Origin: Provencibacterium sp.
GTDB taxonomy: Bacteria; Bacillota; Clostridia; Oscillospirales; Ruminococcaceae
Reading direction: 5' to 3'
Assembly: GCA_022793895.1 (NCBI GenBank)
Contig: JAAWDS010000038.1
Span: 1 to 39,360, forward strand
DNA length: 39,360 nt
In this document: piece by piece, positions 1-8,987 of the stretch
Layout of the letters: each line of letters opens with the position of its first letter
Numbering within the stretch: position 1 is the stretch's first letter
Translations under genes and position numbers: made by a program
Notes under the pieces: model-generated
Databases searched by the model: none
Seen by the model: only the letters and a program-made list of their open reading frames with translations
Told to the model about the DNA's origin: nothing

Positions 1-363
1 CAGGGGTATCAGACCATGATCGGAGAAAACGGCTCCACCCTCTCTGGGGGTGAGCGGCAGCGTATCTCCATCGCCCGCGCCCTTTTGAAGAACGCGCCCA
101 TCATCCTCTTGGACGAGGCCACCGCCTCCCTGGACGCCGAGAACGAGACGGAGATTCAGCAGGCTATCTCCCGGCTAGTGGCGCAAAAGACGGTGTTGAT
201 CATCGCCCACCGCATGAGGACGGTGGAGAACGCCAACAAAATCGTGGTGCTGTCCGGGGGCACGGTGGCCGAGACGGGGACCCCTGCGGAGCTAATGAAA
301 CGGGACGGGGCCTATTCCCGGATGGTTAAGCTGCAAACCGAAAGCCAGAATTGGGCGCTGTAA
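1..363 (+). CDS. ABC exporter, ATP-binding C-terminal part (5' end outside window)
   Basis: The frame is open from base 1, so this is the C-terminal 120 codons of a gene that starts before the window. It shows the ABC signature (LSGGERQR), Walker B (IILLDEATASLD) and the switch histidine (IIAHRM), in the spacing of an ATPase domain fused to a transmembrane domain (MsbA/multidrug exporter type). Such proteins pump lipids, peptides or drugs out across the membrane as dimers. The substrate cannot be told without the membrane half. A mini-ORF with a strong ribosome binding site follows 14 bases downstream. Confidence 0.9.
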   Translation, partial: QGYQTMIGENGSTLSGGERQRISIARALLKNAPIILLDEATASLDAENETEIQQAISRLVAQKTVLIIAHRMRTVENANKIVVLSGGTVAETGTPAELMKRDGAYSRMVKLQTESQNWAL

Positions 364-377
364 CAGGAGGTAACATC

Positions 378-428
378 ATGGCAGTATCAAAAAAGAAGAC
401 TCCATGCCTTCCTTTATCCCGCACATAA
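378..428 (+). CDS. 16-codon mini-ORF behind the ABC exporter, leader-like or a gene remnant
   Basis: AGGAGG lies 7 bases before an ATG that opens a 16-residue frame (MAVSKKKTPCLPLSRT). The ribosome binding site is as good as any in the window, but no longer gene follows on this strand. It may be the start of a lost operon gene or a leader peptide. The codons for T-P-C sit in the left arm of an inverted repeat (ACTCCATG at 399-406, CATGGAGT at 460-467). A similar arrangement precedes the MFS gene at 27546. No family was recognised. Confidence 0.35.
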   Translation: MAVSKKKTPCLPLSRT

Positions 429-485
429 CTGTTTATTATCGTGCGAATGTACAGAGGAACATGGAGTTTAAAGTATTTTGTTTTT
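399..485 (+). terminator. possible stem-loop terminator or attenuator
   Basis: ACTCCATG (399-406) and its complement CATGGAGT (460-467) enclose a second small stem (GCAC 421-424, GTGC 441-444). A T-rich stretch follows. It could end the ABC exporter transcript. The loop is long and the stem only 8 bp, so the call is weak. Confidence 0.3.
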
Positions 486-506
486 AGCCTTAACGGTAAA
501 TTCTTC

Positions 507-1661
507 TCAGTTTGGAATACTATGGTCGCATTGTAGATCTTCACCAGCCGCGACCCTTTGGGAAGTCCACCGTACATTTTCATCTTTCCAGAATGGATCT
601 TCAGGCGGCAGTCCCAGGGCAAGGAAAACGGCGCAGCAAAGATAGAGGCTGCCGGTGCAGATATATCCTTCGCCTAATCCGGGCTGATAGCCGTAAACAC
701 CCGGACGCAGCCATCCCTGCGCATCAAAAACGCCGGAAGATTCCATAATCCGTTGAATAACGGCAGTAAGTGCACAGCGCACCTGCGCAGGCGCGAGCCC
801 GGGAAAAAGGATATGCTCCAGCGCCGCCTGAGAAAGCATCTGAAAGGCCCCGAAGCGGTAGCAGATCGATCTTCCAATAATAGGATAGGTTCCTTCCGGA
901 GAAATTAAGCGCTCTAAAATAAAAGCATAACGGGAAGCGCGCTTTTCAGTATCCGGCCGCATAGAGGCGATCTCTTCATCCGTATCCGAAAAGACACGGG
1001 TGATATCTACCAGCATGGGCGCTATGACAAAGCTGTTGTAGTAATCCACATGCAGAGGAGCTCCGTCCCCATACACGCCATCCCCTTTATACCACTGCGT
1101 ATAGAAGGAACGCAGCGCATATTTAATCCGCAGCATGTCGTAATCCTCTTCTCCTAACAGGAAAAGCGCTGTTTCCACCATTCCACTGAAAAGCAGCCAG
1201 TTGCTGGGGCCGGGGCTAATCTTTCGGCTTTTGCGCAGCGCTGCCGCTACCTGCCTCTTCAGTCCGGCATCCATTGCGCCGATCAGGCTTTCAGGCGCCC
1301 TCACCAGCCCATGTGCAAGGAATGCGGCGTCAACGACCGGCTGGGCCCCCATGTCGTAATTCATATAGTCAGGGGACTGCGGATTAGTTGCAAAATCAAG
1401 GCAGCGCAACGCCATCTGCTGATATTCGGCGCGCAGCTTCTCTTCCTCCTCTGTCAGCCCCTTCAGCTCGATCCAGGGGGCGATGCCACACAGCGTCCTT
1501 CCAAACGCTTCTAAATGTGCAAAGGGACGGCGGTCATAATCCTGCTGTTCGACCGGCATGACGGTGCGCAGCCTGCCCTGCGACAGTGCATGCAAAACCG
1601 GCCGGGCAATTTTATCCATCATTTCTACCCAATAAGCCCTTTGTTCCTGTTGCGTCATCAT
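507..1661 (-). CDS. DUF2264 family protein
   Basis: The 384-residue protein matches the DUF2264 family over its length: it opens with YWVEMMDKIARPVLHALSQG and contains GDGAPLHVDYYNSFVIAPM and a YGDG motif. Members sit in polysaccharide-use loci and have an alpha-helical toroid look like other carbohydrate-active proteins. No activity is assigned here. AAGGAGG stands 7 bases before the chosen ATG; neighbouring ATGs at 1658 and 1665 are less well placed or out of frame. It follows the GH88 gene on the same strand with a 35-base gap, so the two are probably co-transcribed and work on the same sugar polymer. Confidence 0.85.
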   Translation of the reverse strand: MMTQQEQRAYWVEMMDKIARPVLHALSQGRLRTVMPVEQQDYDRRPFAHLEAFGRTLCGIAPWIELKGLTEEEEKLRAEYQQMALRCLDFATNPQSPDYMNYDMGAQPVVDAAFLAHGLVRAPESLIGAMDAGLKRQVAAALRKSRKISPGPSNWLLFSGMVETALFLLGEEDYDMLRIKYALRSFYTQWYKGDGVYGDGAPLHVDYYNSFVIAPMLVDITRVFSDTDEEIASMRPDTEKRASRYAFILERLISPEGTYPIIGRSICYRFGAFQMLSQAALEHILFPGLAPAQVRCALTAVIQRIMESSGVFDAQGWLRPGVYGYQPGLGEGYICTGSLYLCCAVFLALGLPPEDPFWKDENVRWTSQRVAAGEDLQCDHSIPN

Positions 1662-1696
1662 TCATCTTCCTCCTTTAAATATAGCTGGTTAATCTC

Positions 1697-2893
1697 TTAC
1701 CAGTATGGATTCCATTCTCTCTGCATACGCCGCAGCCCTTCCAGATAAAAGTAGTCGCCCCATATGCAGCATTCGTCATCCCCATGACCGCTCCCCTCTT
1801 TACCCGGCCGATCCTTTTTACAGTATACCCCGTGCATCAGCAGCCCGTTGGATAGATTCGCTGGAGTAAGATATCCATCTGTCAGGTTCATAAGCATGGC
1901 AGCGGCGGCGTTGTGATAGACTCTCCGGAGGGGATTCTCCTGTGAAAGGCTGCCCTCTATCTCCAAAAGCCCGCAGGCTGCTATCGGCGCGGCAGAGGAA
2001 TCACGCGGATCATTATCTCCCGTAAAAATCAGATCCCAGCAGCAGATATCATCCTGCGGCAGCCGGTTAAGAAAATAATGGGCAAGCCGCTGCGCCATTG
2101 CCAGAAACTCCGGCTCCTGCGTGTACCGGTAGGCCAGTGCAAGGCCATAAATTGCCCAGGCCTGGCCGCGCGACCAGCAGGAATCATCGTTGTATCCCTG
2201 CCCTTGAGAGCCAAAGCAGGGCTGGCCGGTCACCTCGTCAATTTTATAGCGCTGGAATGTGGAGGCATCCTCCCGGATCATATAGCTGCAAACCTGGGAA
2301 ATGTGGCTAAGCGCTTTTAAATAGTAGGAACGTTCCCCCGTCTCCTTCGCCGCCCAAAAAAGCAAGGGGATATTCATACAGCAATCGACAATAAATACTC
2401 CCTGCGTATCGCTATCCCGTACCTGAATGATTCCGGCCCGTTCACTGAAGCGTCCCGCCAGACGGTCAGCCGCTTTCAAGCAGAGCTGCTTGGCTTTGGG
2501 AGAACCGGTGAGCTTATACTGTGCCAAAATGGAAGGAATATATAAAAATCCGATATCATGATGGGCAAGTCCGAGGTTGTTTTGTAGGCGCAGCTCGTAA
2601 TCATCATACTGCGCCTCGGCAACTGCGCGAAACAGTGCATCACCTGACAGCTCATAGCTCAACCAAAGCATTCCTGTCCAAAAGCCGTTTACCCAGTCTC
2701 CTGTGTTATCCTGTCGGGAATAGACAAGCCCCTCACTGGCAGCGCTGGGATATTGGTGAACAAAATCCGGTATAATTTTACGGATGCGCCCGAGCACCTC
2801 GCGAATTCCGCGTTCGATGAAGGCAGGATCATACTGAAAGCGTTCCGGATTCCGTACAGGCTCAAACTGCACTCTTTTTGTGTACTTTACCAT
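1697..2893 (-). CDS. Glycoside hydrolase family 88, unsaturated glucuronyl hydrolase-like
   Basis: The 398-residue protein has GH88 landmarks: GDWVNGFWTGMLWLSYE near the N-terminus, HHDIGFLY with a candidate catalytic Asp, DDSCWSRGQAWAIYGLALAY in the middle, and HGDDECCIWGDYFYLEGLRRM at the end. GH88 enzymes hydrate and release the 4,5-unsaturated uronic acid left at the non-reducing end by polysaccharide lyases. No signal peptide is visible, so action on imported oligosaccharides is likely. The ATG at 2893 is preceded by AGGAAAGGGG. A longer frame upstream to 2944 has no ribosome binding site. The gene is divergent from the AraC regulator. Confidence 0.88.
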   Translation of the reverse strand: MVKYTKRVQFEPVRNPERFQYDPAFIERGIREVLGRIRKIIPDFVHQYPSAASEGLVYSRQDNTGDWVNGFWTGMLWLSYELSGDALFRAVAEAQYDDYELRLQNNLGLAHHDIGFLYIPSILAQYKLTGSPKAKQLCLKAADRLAGRFSERAGIIQVRDSDTQGVFIVDCCMNIPLLFWAAKETGERSYYLKALSHISQVCSYMIREDASTFQRYKIDEVTGQPCFGSQGQGYNDDSCWSRGQAWAIYGLALAYRYTQEPEFLAMAQRLAHYFLNRLPQDDICCWDLIFTGDNDPRDSSAAPIAACGLLEIEGSLSQENPLRRVYHNAAAAMLMNLTDGYLTPANLSNGLLMHGVYCKKDRPGKEGSGHGDDECCIWGDYFYLEGLRRMQREWNPYW

Positions 2894-2952
2894 TATTTGC
2901 CCCTTTCCTGATAGCGCATGCCAAACAGCGTGCACCATCGACACTTTTGGTG

Positions 2953-2958
2953 TATAAT
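2953..2958 (+). promoter_or_regulatory. -10 box of the AraC regulator gene
   Basis: A perfect TATAAT lies 54 bases before the regulator start. No good -35 box is seen at 17 bases upstream, which would suit an activated promoter. Transcription from here would begin near 2965, which rules out the in-frame ATG at 2964 as start. Confidence 0.45.
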
Positions 2959-3011
2959 ATAAGATGATGGCTGTCCATTTTCCATCCCCGAAAGAGGAGG
3001 ATAAGATTGTT

Positions 3012-5051
3012 ATGAAAAGGCGTTCCCTGATTGTTAAGGTTCTCGGCTCCTATCTGGCGCTTCTGATCCTGCCGGTTTTCCTGTTCACTACTTTTGCCGG
3101 TTATTTCTGCAACCGCTATATCGTTGATACCGTGCTGGAAAAGCAACAGATGTTGGCCGAACGCTATGTGGATGAGCTTAACGGCCTGGTCGGAAAATTC
3201 CAGAAAATAGCCAGGGATATGCGCCTGAAAAAAATTTTCATCCGCGAATATGCACGGGAGATTCCAGTCGTTTTTTATGACATCCAGGACTACCTAATCG
3301 ATGCAACCAGCAGGTTGGATCTGGCGGCCGAGGCCTTTTATTACACCCTGCCGGATAACAGGACCTATACTTCTCAGGGGGTATATACCAGCTACCCGCC
3401 ATTGGACTCCCTGATGCAATCCTGTACTTATTTAAAGGACAGCTGCTGGATGAACAGTGGGGAACAGCTGCATTATATCGCACCTTTGGAATATTCGGCC
3501 AACGGAACGTTAATGGGGGCTGCTGTCTTTTCGATTTCCCGCAGCTATTTCGATGAACAGCTTGAATATACCAGCCTTGTGCCGGAAACAGTCAGCAGCG
3601 TTTCCTTCAATTTGCAGGAGCTGTACTGCTCCGGCCGGGAAGCTCTCGCTAAAAAACCGGACAAGCAGTATCATCATGTTTATGCCGACCCATCACACGG
3701 ACGGGGTTTTCGCATCGACTACCATATACCCAAACGCCGCATTCTGGAAAATGATCTCTATCCCATCCAGGTCGCCGTAGGTTTTGCGATGCTGATGCTG
3801 ACATCCGGCGGCCTTATTGTCTTTATCATGGTGCGCAAAAACTACCTTCCCCTTCAGCGCACGCTTCTGCGCCTTCTGCTGGAGACCTCGCCCAGTGAGC
3901 CGATCGAAAGCGCGCCGGCACTGAATCAGGCGGTCGATCAGATTATTACCCTGAAAAGGGAGCTGGCAACCGGCAACCAGCTTCTTCTCCGGGAGCACTA
4001 CCTATATCGGCTGATTGATGGATCCCTTCAAAAAGGCAACATACCGGATAAACCGGAAGAGGTTGATCTGTCCGGTCCCTGCTATGTCTGTATCTTTTCC
4101 GACGAACCTCAGGAACAGCTCGAACCGCCTGCCGGACTGTCATATGAGCGGATTCCTCTTGCTCCCCAAAGTAGCTGCCTGATCCTTTCCGGCGGACACT
4201 CTGTGCTCGAGGATACCCTTCACCATCTGGAAGCGGAATTGGAAACCCGGCAGGGACATAGCGGCATCGGCAGCATCGCGGAAGCACCCGAAAAAATCGC
4301 CGAAAGCTTTCTTCATGCGCGCTTTGCCTATCATGATGCTGTCCGCCGAAAAAAAACCGTAACCAGCTATAATGGATTTGACGAGGAAAGTACCGAGCAG
4401 TATCCCTATGATCTGCTGGAAGCGCTGGATGTCGCCTGCCGCAGTGGGGATGCGCAGCGCATCGACTGCCTGAGTGCTATGATCCGGAATTTCATTCTGG
4501 AACAGGACGACCGGTTTTTGGGCGCGTGTATTTTTGAAGACTATTTGAAATCGGCAGCCTATGGTGTAGAAATCCTGCGGATGGATGAAAGTGGCGGAAC
4601 GGCTCTGCGCGAAAAATATTATCGTCTCCGGCCTGCCGGCTGCCGTGCCATTGCGGACAGCATATCGGAGATTTCCCTACTCATTCGGGAGCGTCTTTGT
4701 GAGCAGCGGCGGTCCAGGGCGGTCAGCTTTGAGGAGCTGAAGGCATATCTGAACACGCACTTTCTCGACCCCGGTTTTTCTTTGAAATCACTGGCTTATG
4801 AGTTGGGAACTTCCTCCTCCAATTTGAGCCACCTTTTCAAAAAGGGGATGGGCATTACGCTGACAGAATATATCGACCAGCTGAAAATGGAATGTGCCAA
4901 GAAGATGCTGGCCGATCCTTCCAACAGCGTGAGCGATATCAGCCGCCGGTTGGGCTTTGCCAATCCCTCTACCTTTATCAAAAAATTCAAGGCATCGGCA
5001 GGGACGACACCCGGGGAATACCGATCTGGTTCGAATTCCTTCACCCCTTGA
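3012..5051 (+). CDS. AraC family regulator with extracellular sensor region
   Basis: The protein has 679 residues. A membrane segment near residues 10-30 and a second near 260-285 enclose an extracytoplasmic sensor region. An AraC-type double helix-turn-helix fills the last 100 residues (FSLKSLAYELGTSSSNLSHLFK, then DISRRLGFANPSTFIKKFK). This build is typical of Clostridia regulators next to LplABC-type sugar importers. AGGAGG at 2995-3000 favours the ATG at 3012. It lies between the GH88/DUF2264 genes and the importer genes and probably controls both. Its last 11 bases overlap the convergent permease gene tail to tail. Confidence 0.88.
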   Translation: MKRRSLIVKVLGSYLALLILPVFLFTTFAGYFCNRYIVDTVLEKQQMLAERYVDELNGLVGKFQKIARDMRLKKIFIREYAREIPVVFYDIQDYLIDATSRLDLAAEAFYYTLPDNRTYTSQGVYTSYPPLDSLMQSCTYLKDSCWMNSGEQLHYIAPLEYSANGTLMGAAVFSISRSYFDEQLEYTSLVPETVSSVSFNLQELYCSGREALAKKPDKQYHHVYADPSHGRGFRIDYHIPKRRILENDLYPIQVAVGFAMLMLTSGGLIVFIMVRKNYLPLQRTLLRLLLETSPSEPIESAPALNQAVDQIITLKRELATGNQLLLREHYLYRLIDGSLQKGNIPDKPEEVDLSGPCYVCIFSDEPQEQLEPPAGLSYERIPLAPQSSCLILSGGHSVLEDTLHHLEAELETRQGHSGIGSIAEAPEKIAESFLHARFAYHDAVRRKKTVTSYNGFDEESTEQYPYDLLEALDVACRSGDAQRIDCLSAMIRNFILEQDDRFLGACIFEDYLKSAAYGVEILRMDESGGTALREKYYRLRPAGCRAIADSISEISLLIRERLCEQRRSRAVSFEELKAYLNTHFLDPGFSLKSLAYELGTSSSNLSHLFKKGMGITLTEYIDQLKMECAKKMLADPSNSVSDISRRLGFANPSTFIKKFKASAGTTPGEYRSGSNSFTP

Positions 5052-5937
5052 TGGATCCGATCATAACGCCTTTAACAAAATGCTTTTGAACGAAGGGGTA
5101 AATACACAATACCGGCGCGGAGGCAACGATGATGACCCCATATTTAATGGTGCGGGCAATGTGCTCCATGCGTAGCAGCAGCTCCGGATCGGTGTTTTCC
5201 ATATCAACGGCCTGCCCGGAAATCAGGATATCGCGCAGAATCAGCTGAAGCGGGAACTTACTCTGAGAATTAATGTAGACCAGCGCGCTGAAGAATGAGT
5301 TCCAGTGGCCCACACAGTAATACAGCGCCATGATGGCAATGATCGATTTGGAAAGCGGGAGAACGATATGGGTAAAAAACACCGGAATGGTACAGCCATC
5401 AATATCCGCCGCCTCCTGCAGCTCTTTGGGAATTGTTGAGGCAAAGAAGGTACGGGTCAATATCAGGTTGTAAACCGAAAAGGAACCCATAATCATCAGA
5501 ACCAGCCGCTGATCGATGAGGTGCAGCGCTTTCACCACCAGGTAGGTCGGAATCAGGCCGCCGCTGAAATACATGGTGAAGACCATCAGCTTCATCAGAA
5601 TCCCTCTGCCGCGCAGATCAGAGCGCGAAAGAGCATACCCCGCCGGGATAGTGATAGCCAGGGCAATAAGTGTTCCAAAAAATGCATAAAGGATAGAGTT
5701 TAAATAACCGGTCCAGATGCGCTTATCTCCCAGGATATAGGTGTAGCCCTCCAGGCTGATCCCTTTCGGGAAAAGAATTACCTGACCGGTCGCCACCTGA
5801 TCCGGGTCGCTTATCGAGGCAATGACGACAAAATAAAGTGGGTACATGACCAGAATCAGAATCAGGGTAGCCATCAGCAGAATGACCGCGCCGAAGACCT
5901 GATCCTGCCTGTTCTCGCGAATAGCTCTTTTTGACAC
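5041..5937 (-). CDS. Carbohydrate ABC transporter permease, LplC/YtcP type
   Basis: The 298-residue protein has six predicted membrane segments and the cytoplasmic coupling (EAA) loop EAADIDGCTIPVFFTHIVLPL. It forms the inner-membrane channel with the neighbouring LplB-type permease. The longest frame reaches back to 6006, inside the upstream gene. A GTG at 5937 preceded by AAAGGGGGA at 7 bases spacing, just after the upstream stop, is the better start. No ATPase gene is present. This is usual for such loci, which often share a distant MsmK-type ATPase. Confidence 0.9.
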   Translation of the reverse strand: MSKRAIRENRQDQVFGAVILLMATLILILVMYPLYFVVIASISDPDQVATGQVILFPKGISLEGYTYILGDKRIWTGYLNSILYAFFGTLIALAITIPAGYALSRSDLRGRGILMKLMVFTMYFSGGLIPTYLVVKALHLIDQRLVLMIMGSFSVYNLILTRTFFASTIPKELQEAADIDGCTIPVFFTHIVLPLSKSIIAIMALYYCVGHWNSFFSALVYINSQSKFPLQLILRDILISGQAVDMENTDPELLLRMEHIARTIKYGVIIVASAPVLCIYPFVQKHFVKGVMIGSIKG

Positions 5938-5950
5938 AGCTTTTCCCCCT

Positions 5951-6883
5951 TTACCACAGGCTGGTTCCGCTGACATACTTTGAAAACCGGTTGACAGCGA
6001 TGACAACGATAAAATTCACAATGTTGTTAAACAGGCCGATTGCCGTGGAGTAGCTGAACTGCGCGCTCTGGATGCCAATCTTATACACATAAGTAGAAAT
6101 GATCTCCGAATAGTCGATATTGACGGCGTTTTGCATTAAATAGGCCTTTTCAAAGCCTACATTCAGAATAGAGCCCGCATTGAGAATGAGCAGAATAATC
6201 GCCGTTGGCATAATGGAGGGCAGATCGATGTTCCATATCCGTTGCAGCTTGGTTGCGCCATCCACAATGGCGGCCTCATGCAGCTCGGGGGCGACGCTGG
6301 CAAGCGTTGAAATATAGATAATCGAGCTCCACCCCATATTTTGCAGGACACCGGACCAGACATAGATGTGGCGGAAATAGCTCGGGTTGGTCATGAATCC
6401 GACCGGCTGGATTCCCAGCAGAGCCAGCAGCTGGTTGGCAATCCCGTCCGAGCTGAGGAATGTAAACAGCATGCCGACAAATACAACGGTCGAAATAAAG
6501 TGCGGCGCATAAGTAACCGTCTGTACCAGCTTTTTATAGCGCTCGCTTTGCATATAATTGAGCAGCAGCGCCAGCAGGATAGGAACGGGGAAGCCCGCAA
6601 CCAGTGCATAAAGGCTCAGAATGAGCGTGTTGGAAAGCAGGGTCCAGAAGTGGTAAGACTCGAAAAAGGTCATAAAGTGATGCAGCCCCACCCATTTGCT
6701 GCCCCAGATTCCCAAAGCCGGCCGGAAATCCTTAAAGGCTATCTGTATGCCATATAAAGGCGCATAGCTGAAAAGAAGAAGATAAAGTAAAGCCGGTGCC
6801 AAAAACAGATAGAGTATCCAGGTCTTGTGCAGATCCTTTCCGAGTGTTTTCCAATAGGAACGTTTCGGCTGTCCGATCGTCAT
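5951..6883 (-). CDS. Carbohydrate ABC transporter permease, LplB type
   Basis: The 310-residue membrane protein contains the LplB-type signature WILYLFLAPALLYLLLFSYAP, a central GMLFTFLSSDGIANQLL stretch and the EAA loop EAAIVDGATKLQRIWNIDLP. Two ATGs are possible, at 6889 and 6883. AGGAGG is 7 bases from the second and only 1 base from the first, so 6883 is preferred. It is the first of the two permease genes. A stem-loop separates it from the binding-protein gene upstream. Confidence 0.9.
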   Translation of the reverse strand: MTIGQPKRSYWKTLGKDLHKTWILYLFLAPALLYLLLFSYAPLYGIQIAFKDFRPALGIWGSKWVGLHHFMTFFESYHFWTLLSNTLILSLYALVAGFPVPILLALLLNYMQSERYKKLVQTVTYAPHFISTVVFVGMLFTFLSSDGIANQLLALLGIQPVGFMTNPSYFRHIYVWSGVLQNMGWSSIIYISTLASVAPELHEAAIVDGATKLQRIWNIDLPSIMPTAIILLILNAGSILNVGFEKAYLMQNAVNIDYSEIISTYVYKIGIQSAQFSYSTAIGLFNNIVNFIVVIAVNRFSKYVSGTSLW

Positions 6884-6969
6884 CCTCATACCTCCTCATA
6901 TGGTTTTGCGGCACGGAAAAAGACAGCATCTCCCCGTATCCGTCCACCGCTTTTTTGATGTGAAAAATA

Positions 6970-7004
6970 GGGCCGTTCCCGAAGGCCTGCTCCGGGAACG
7001 GCCC
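6970..7004 (-). terminator. intra-operon stem-loop between binding protein and permeases
   Basis: GGGCCGTTCCC at 6970-6980 pairs perfectly with 6994-7004. On the minus strand the stem is followed by CTATTTTTC. It sits 7 bases after the binding-protein stop codon. Such partial terminators let the binding protein be made in excess over the permeases. Confidence 0.7.
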
Positions 7005-7011
7005 TGTATAG

Positions 7012-8658
7012 TTACCGATCCAGGAATTCCTGGTTGAGCTGCGTGTATTCTTCCGTCTTCAAATCCGACAGAGTTTTCAAGTGTGCTTCCCATTTTGTAT
7101 CATCGATCCCATTCATGATCGAATCGGCCACGAATTTTTTCAGATAGGTATCGATATCGGTCAGCAGCAGGGCTTTTTTCTGAGTATTATCTACTGTATC
7201 CAGTCCGGTAGGCATTCCATAAAGCGCAAACGGCATGGAGGCTTCGATCAGATCCCGTTTAAGATCGGGGGCAGGGTTATCCGGATCGATAACCGACCTC
7301 ACCTCATCGCGGTGCAGCATCCAGAGAGCAGGCGTCTGGCCGCTGAAGGAAGTATCTGCGCGCTCAATCGGCGGATTGGTGTCAGCCGGGACAGGCAGAT
7401 TGATACCAAACATCTCTTTTCCATCAATGGTAACGCGTTTCCAGTTCACATTCTCCAGACCGCGGCCCCACCTGAGCGCCATTTCGGTGGAGGAATTGAT
7501 ATAGTCATACCAGCGTACCAGCACTTCCGGCTGCTTGCAGGCAGAGGTGATCTGTACACCCGTCATCTGGTTAATATAGTTCGCGCGGATAAGCTGTGTG
7601 CCATCCGGGCCTTTGAGCGGCGCAACACCCACATAGTTTTCTTTGTGCTCTGCGCCCAGCACATAGTGCGCGCGATAGGCCATCAATGCGCCGAAAATAT
7701 CCTTGCCCTTGCCGCGGCTGTTGTACTGATCCAGGCTTTGGGTGAAGGCTTCCGGATCGATCAGTCCCTCGGAATACAGCTTGTTGAAATACTTCAGCGC
7801 CTCATAGTATCCCGCTTCCGCAGGAGCAAAGACTGCCTTACCATCCCGCACATAGATGTGCTGAGTCGTTTCCAGCGTATTGAACGAGCCGAACAGATTG
7901 CCAAGCCCGGTGGCCCAATCCCAGATGCCGTTAAAGGTAAGAGGGATTTCATCCGCCTGTCCATTGCCGTTGGGATCTTTCTCCTTGAATAGCTTGAGAA
8001 CATTGTAAAATTCATCGGTCGTTGTAGGAACATCGGCCCCTACCGCTTCCAGCCAGTTCCTGTTTATCCAGAGCTGTTGGTCGATCTGGTTCATATAGGC
8101 TTCATCGCCACCCGGAAGGAAATGAATCTTTCCGTCAGGCGCGGTAAGAATATTCCGATATTCCGGCCGATCTTCAAACAGCTGCAAAACGTTGGGCGCA
8201 TAGGAATTGATGTAATCATCGAGCACGGCAAGCTGCTCATACTGAGTGGCGACATCAATATTACCGATAAACATATCCGGCAGATCGCTGGAGGCAAACA
8301 TGATGTTGACCTTTTCCTGCCAGTTTGCCTGGGGAATCTCCACCCAGTCAAAATAGACATTGGTCTCCTCCGCCGTTTTCAGATAACATTCCTTATCCTT
8401 GGCAGCGACCTTCGTGCTTACCTGATAGGCAACTACCTTGAAGGTTTCCGGTTCATTCAGAATGGGAAGTCCTTCCGGATTAAAATTGCTGTCGGCATCC
8501 GGCTTGCTTTCCGGCGCTGCCTGACTTGCCGCAGAAGCGCTGGAGGCTGGAGCGGCTTGGCTGCTGCTGGCAGCGGGGCTTTCTGAGCTGCAGCCCGCTA
8601 ATGCGGCAATCAAAATGGCTGCTGACAGACCGGTACAGATTGCTTTTTTCAGTTTCAT
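7012..8658 (-). CDS. Extracellular solute-binding lipoprotein, LplA-like
   Basis: The 548-residue protein starts with a lipoprotein signal peptide ending in LAGC, so Cys would be lipidated. A Ser/Ala-rich linker follows, then a family 1 type binding-protein fold (for example DLPDMFIGN, NGQADEIPLTFNG, VLKLFKEKDPNGNG). The start at 8658 is preceded by AAGGAGGAG. It is the substrate-capturing part of the importer encoded downstream. Together with GH88 and DUF2264, the likely cargo is an oligosaccharide carrying an unsaturated uronic acid (inference). Confidence 0.9.
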   Translation of the reverse strand: MKLKKAICTGLSAAILIAALAGCSSESPAASSSQAAPASSASAASQAAPESKPDADSNFNPEGLPILNEPETFKVVAYQVSTKVAAKDKECYLKTAEETNVYFDWVEIPQANWQEKVNIMFASSDLPDMFIGNIDVATQYEQLAVLDDYINSYAPNVLQLFEDRPEYRNILTAPDGKIHFLPGGDEAYMNQIDQQLWINRNWLEAVGADVPTTTDEFYNVLKLFKEKDPNGNGQADEIPLTFNGIWDWATGLGNLFGSFNTLETTQHIYVRDGKAVFAPAEAGYYEALKYFNKLYSEGLIDPEAFTQSLDQYNSRGKGKDIFGALMAYRAHYVLGAEHKENYVGVAPLKGPDGTQLIRANYINQMTGVQITSACKQPEVLVRWYDYINSSTEMALRWGRGLENVNWKRVTIDGKEMFGINLPVPADTNPPIERADTSFSGQTPALWMLHRDEVRSVIDPDNPAPDLKRDLIEASMPFALYGMPTGLDTVDNTQKKALLLTDIDTYLKKFVADSIMNGIDDTKWEAHLKTLSDLKTEEYTQLNQEFLDR

Positions 8659-8708
8659 AGTTCTCCTCCTTGAATTTTTGGTTGCATGGACGTCACCTTG
8701 CAATTTTT

Positions 8709-8737
8709 AGAATAGCAAAGTTTCGGGTTGATGAAAA
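8709..8737 (-). promoter_or_regulatory. candidate promoter of the importer operon
   Basis: On the minus strand TTTTCA (8732-8737) and TATTCT (8709-8714) are separated by 17 bases, about 50 bases before the binding-protein start. Each box matches consensus at four of six positions. Confidence 0.4.
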
Positions 8738-8844
8738 TGCACAGTTATTGAATGAATGCATCGTATATTACATCTATTTAGAAAAAAATTATGCTATTTA
8801 TACAATACTGTTTCCTTCCGCCTGATGGATAATGCCTTCAAATT

Positions 8845-8855
8845 GAGTGGGAATA
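8845..8855 (+). repeat. 11-bp copy of the guaA 3'-end sequence, inverted
   Basis: GAGTGGGAATA is identical to the last 11 bases of the guaA coding end (10789-10799, minus strand) but lies in the opposite orientation. The 3' end of guaA is a well-known integration target, and this sequence is the part that elements duplicate there. An exact 11-mer within 2 kb is unlikely by chance. Confidence 0.5.
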
Positions 8856-8987
8856 ATGCAAATTTGAACAAATTTTTTCTAGATAATTACCTAGCAGCTT
8901 TTTCTAACTATCCTATTATAGATTTTCAAACATAATGTTGGCCTGTTCAAAGCATCTGTCTTAGGGTAGGATACTACCGTCTTGTAA

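Noticed and set aside
7081-7992. 303-codon plus-strand frame opposite the solute-binding protein gene
   Set aside because: Shadow of a certain lipoprotein gene, with no start signal.
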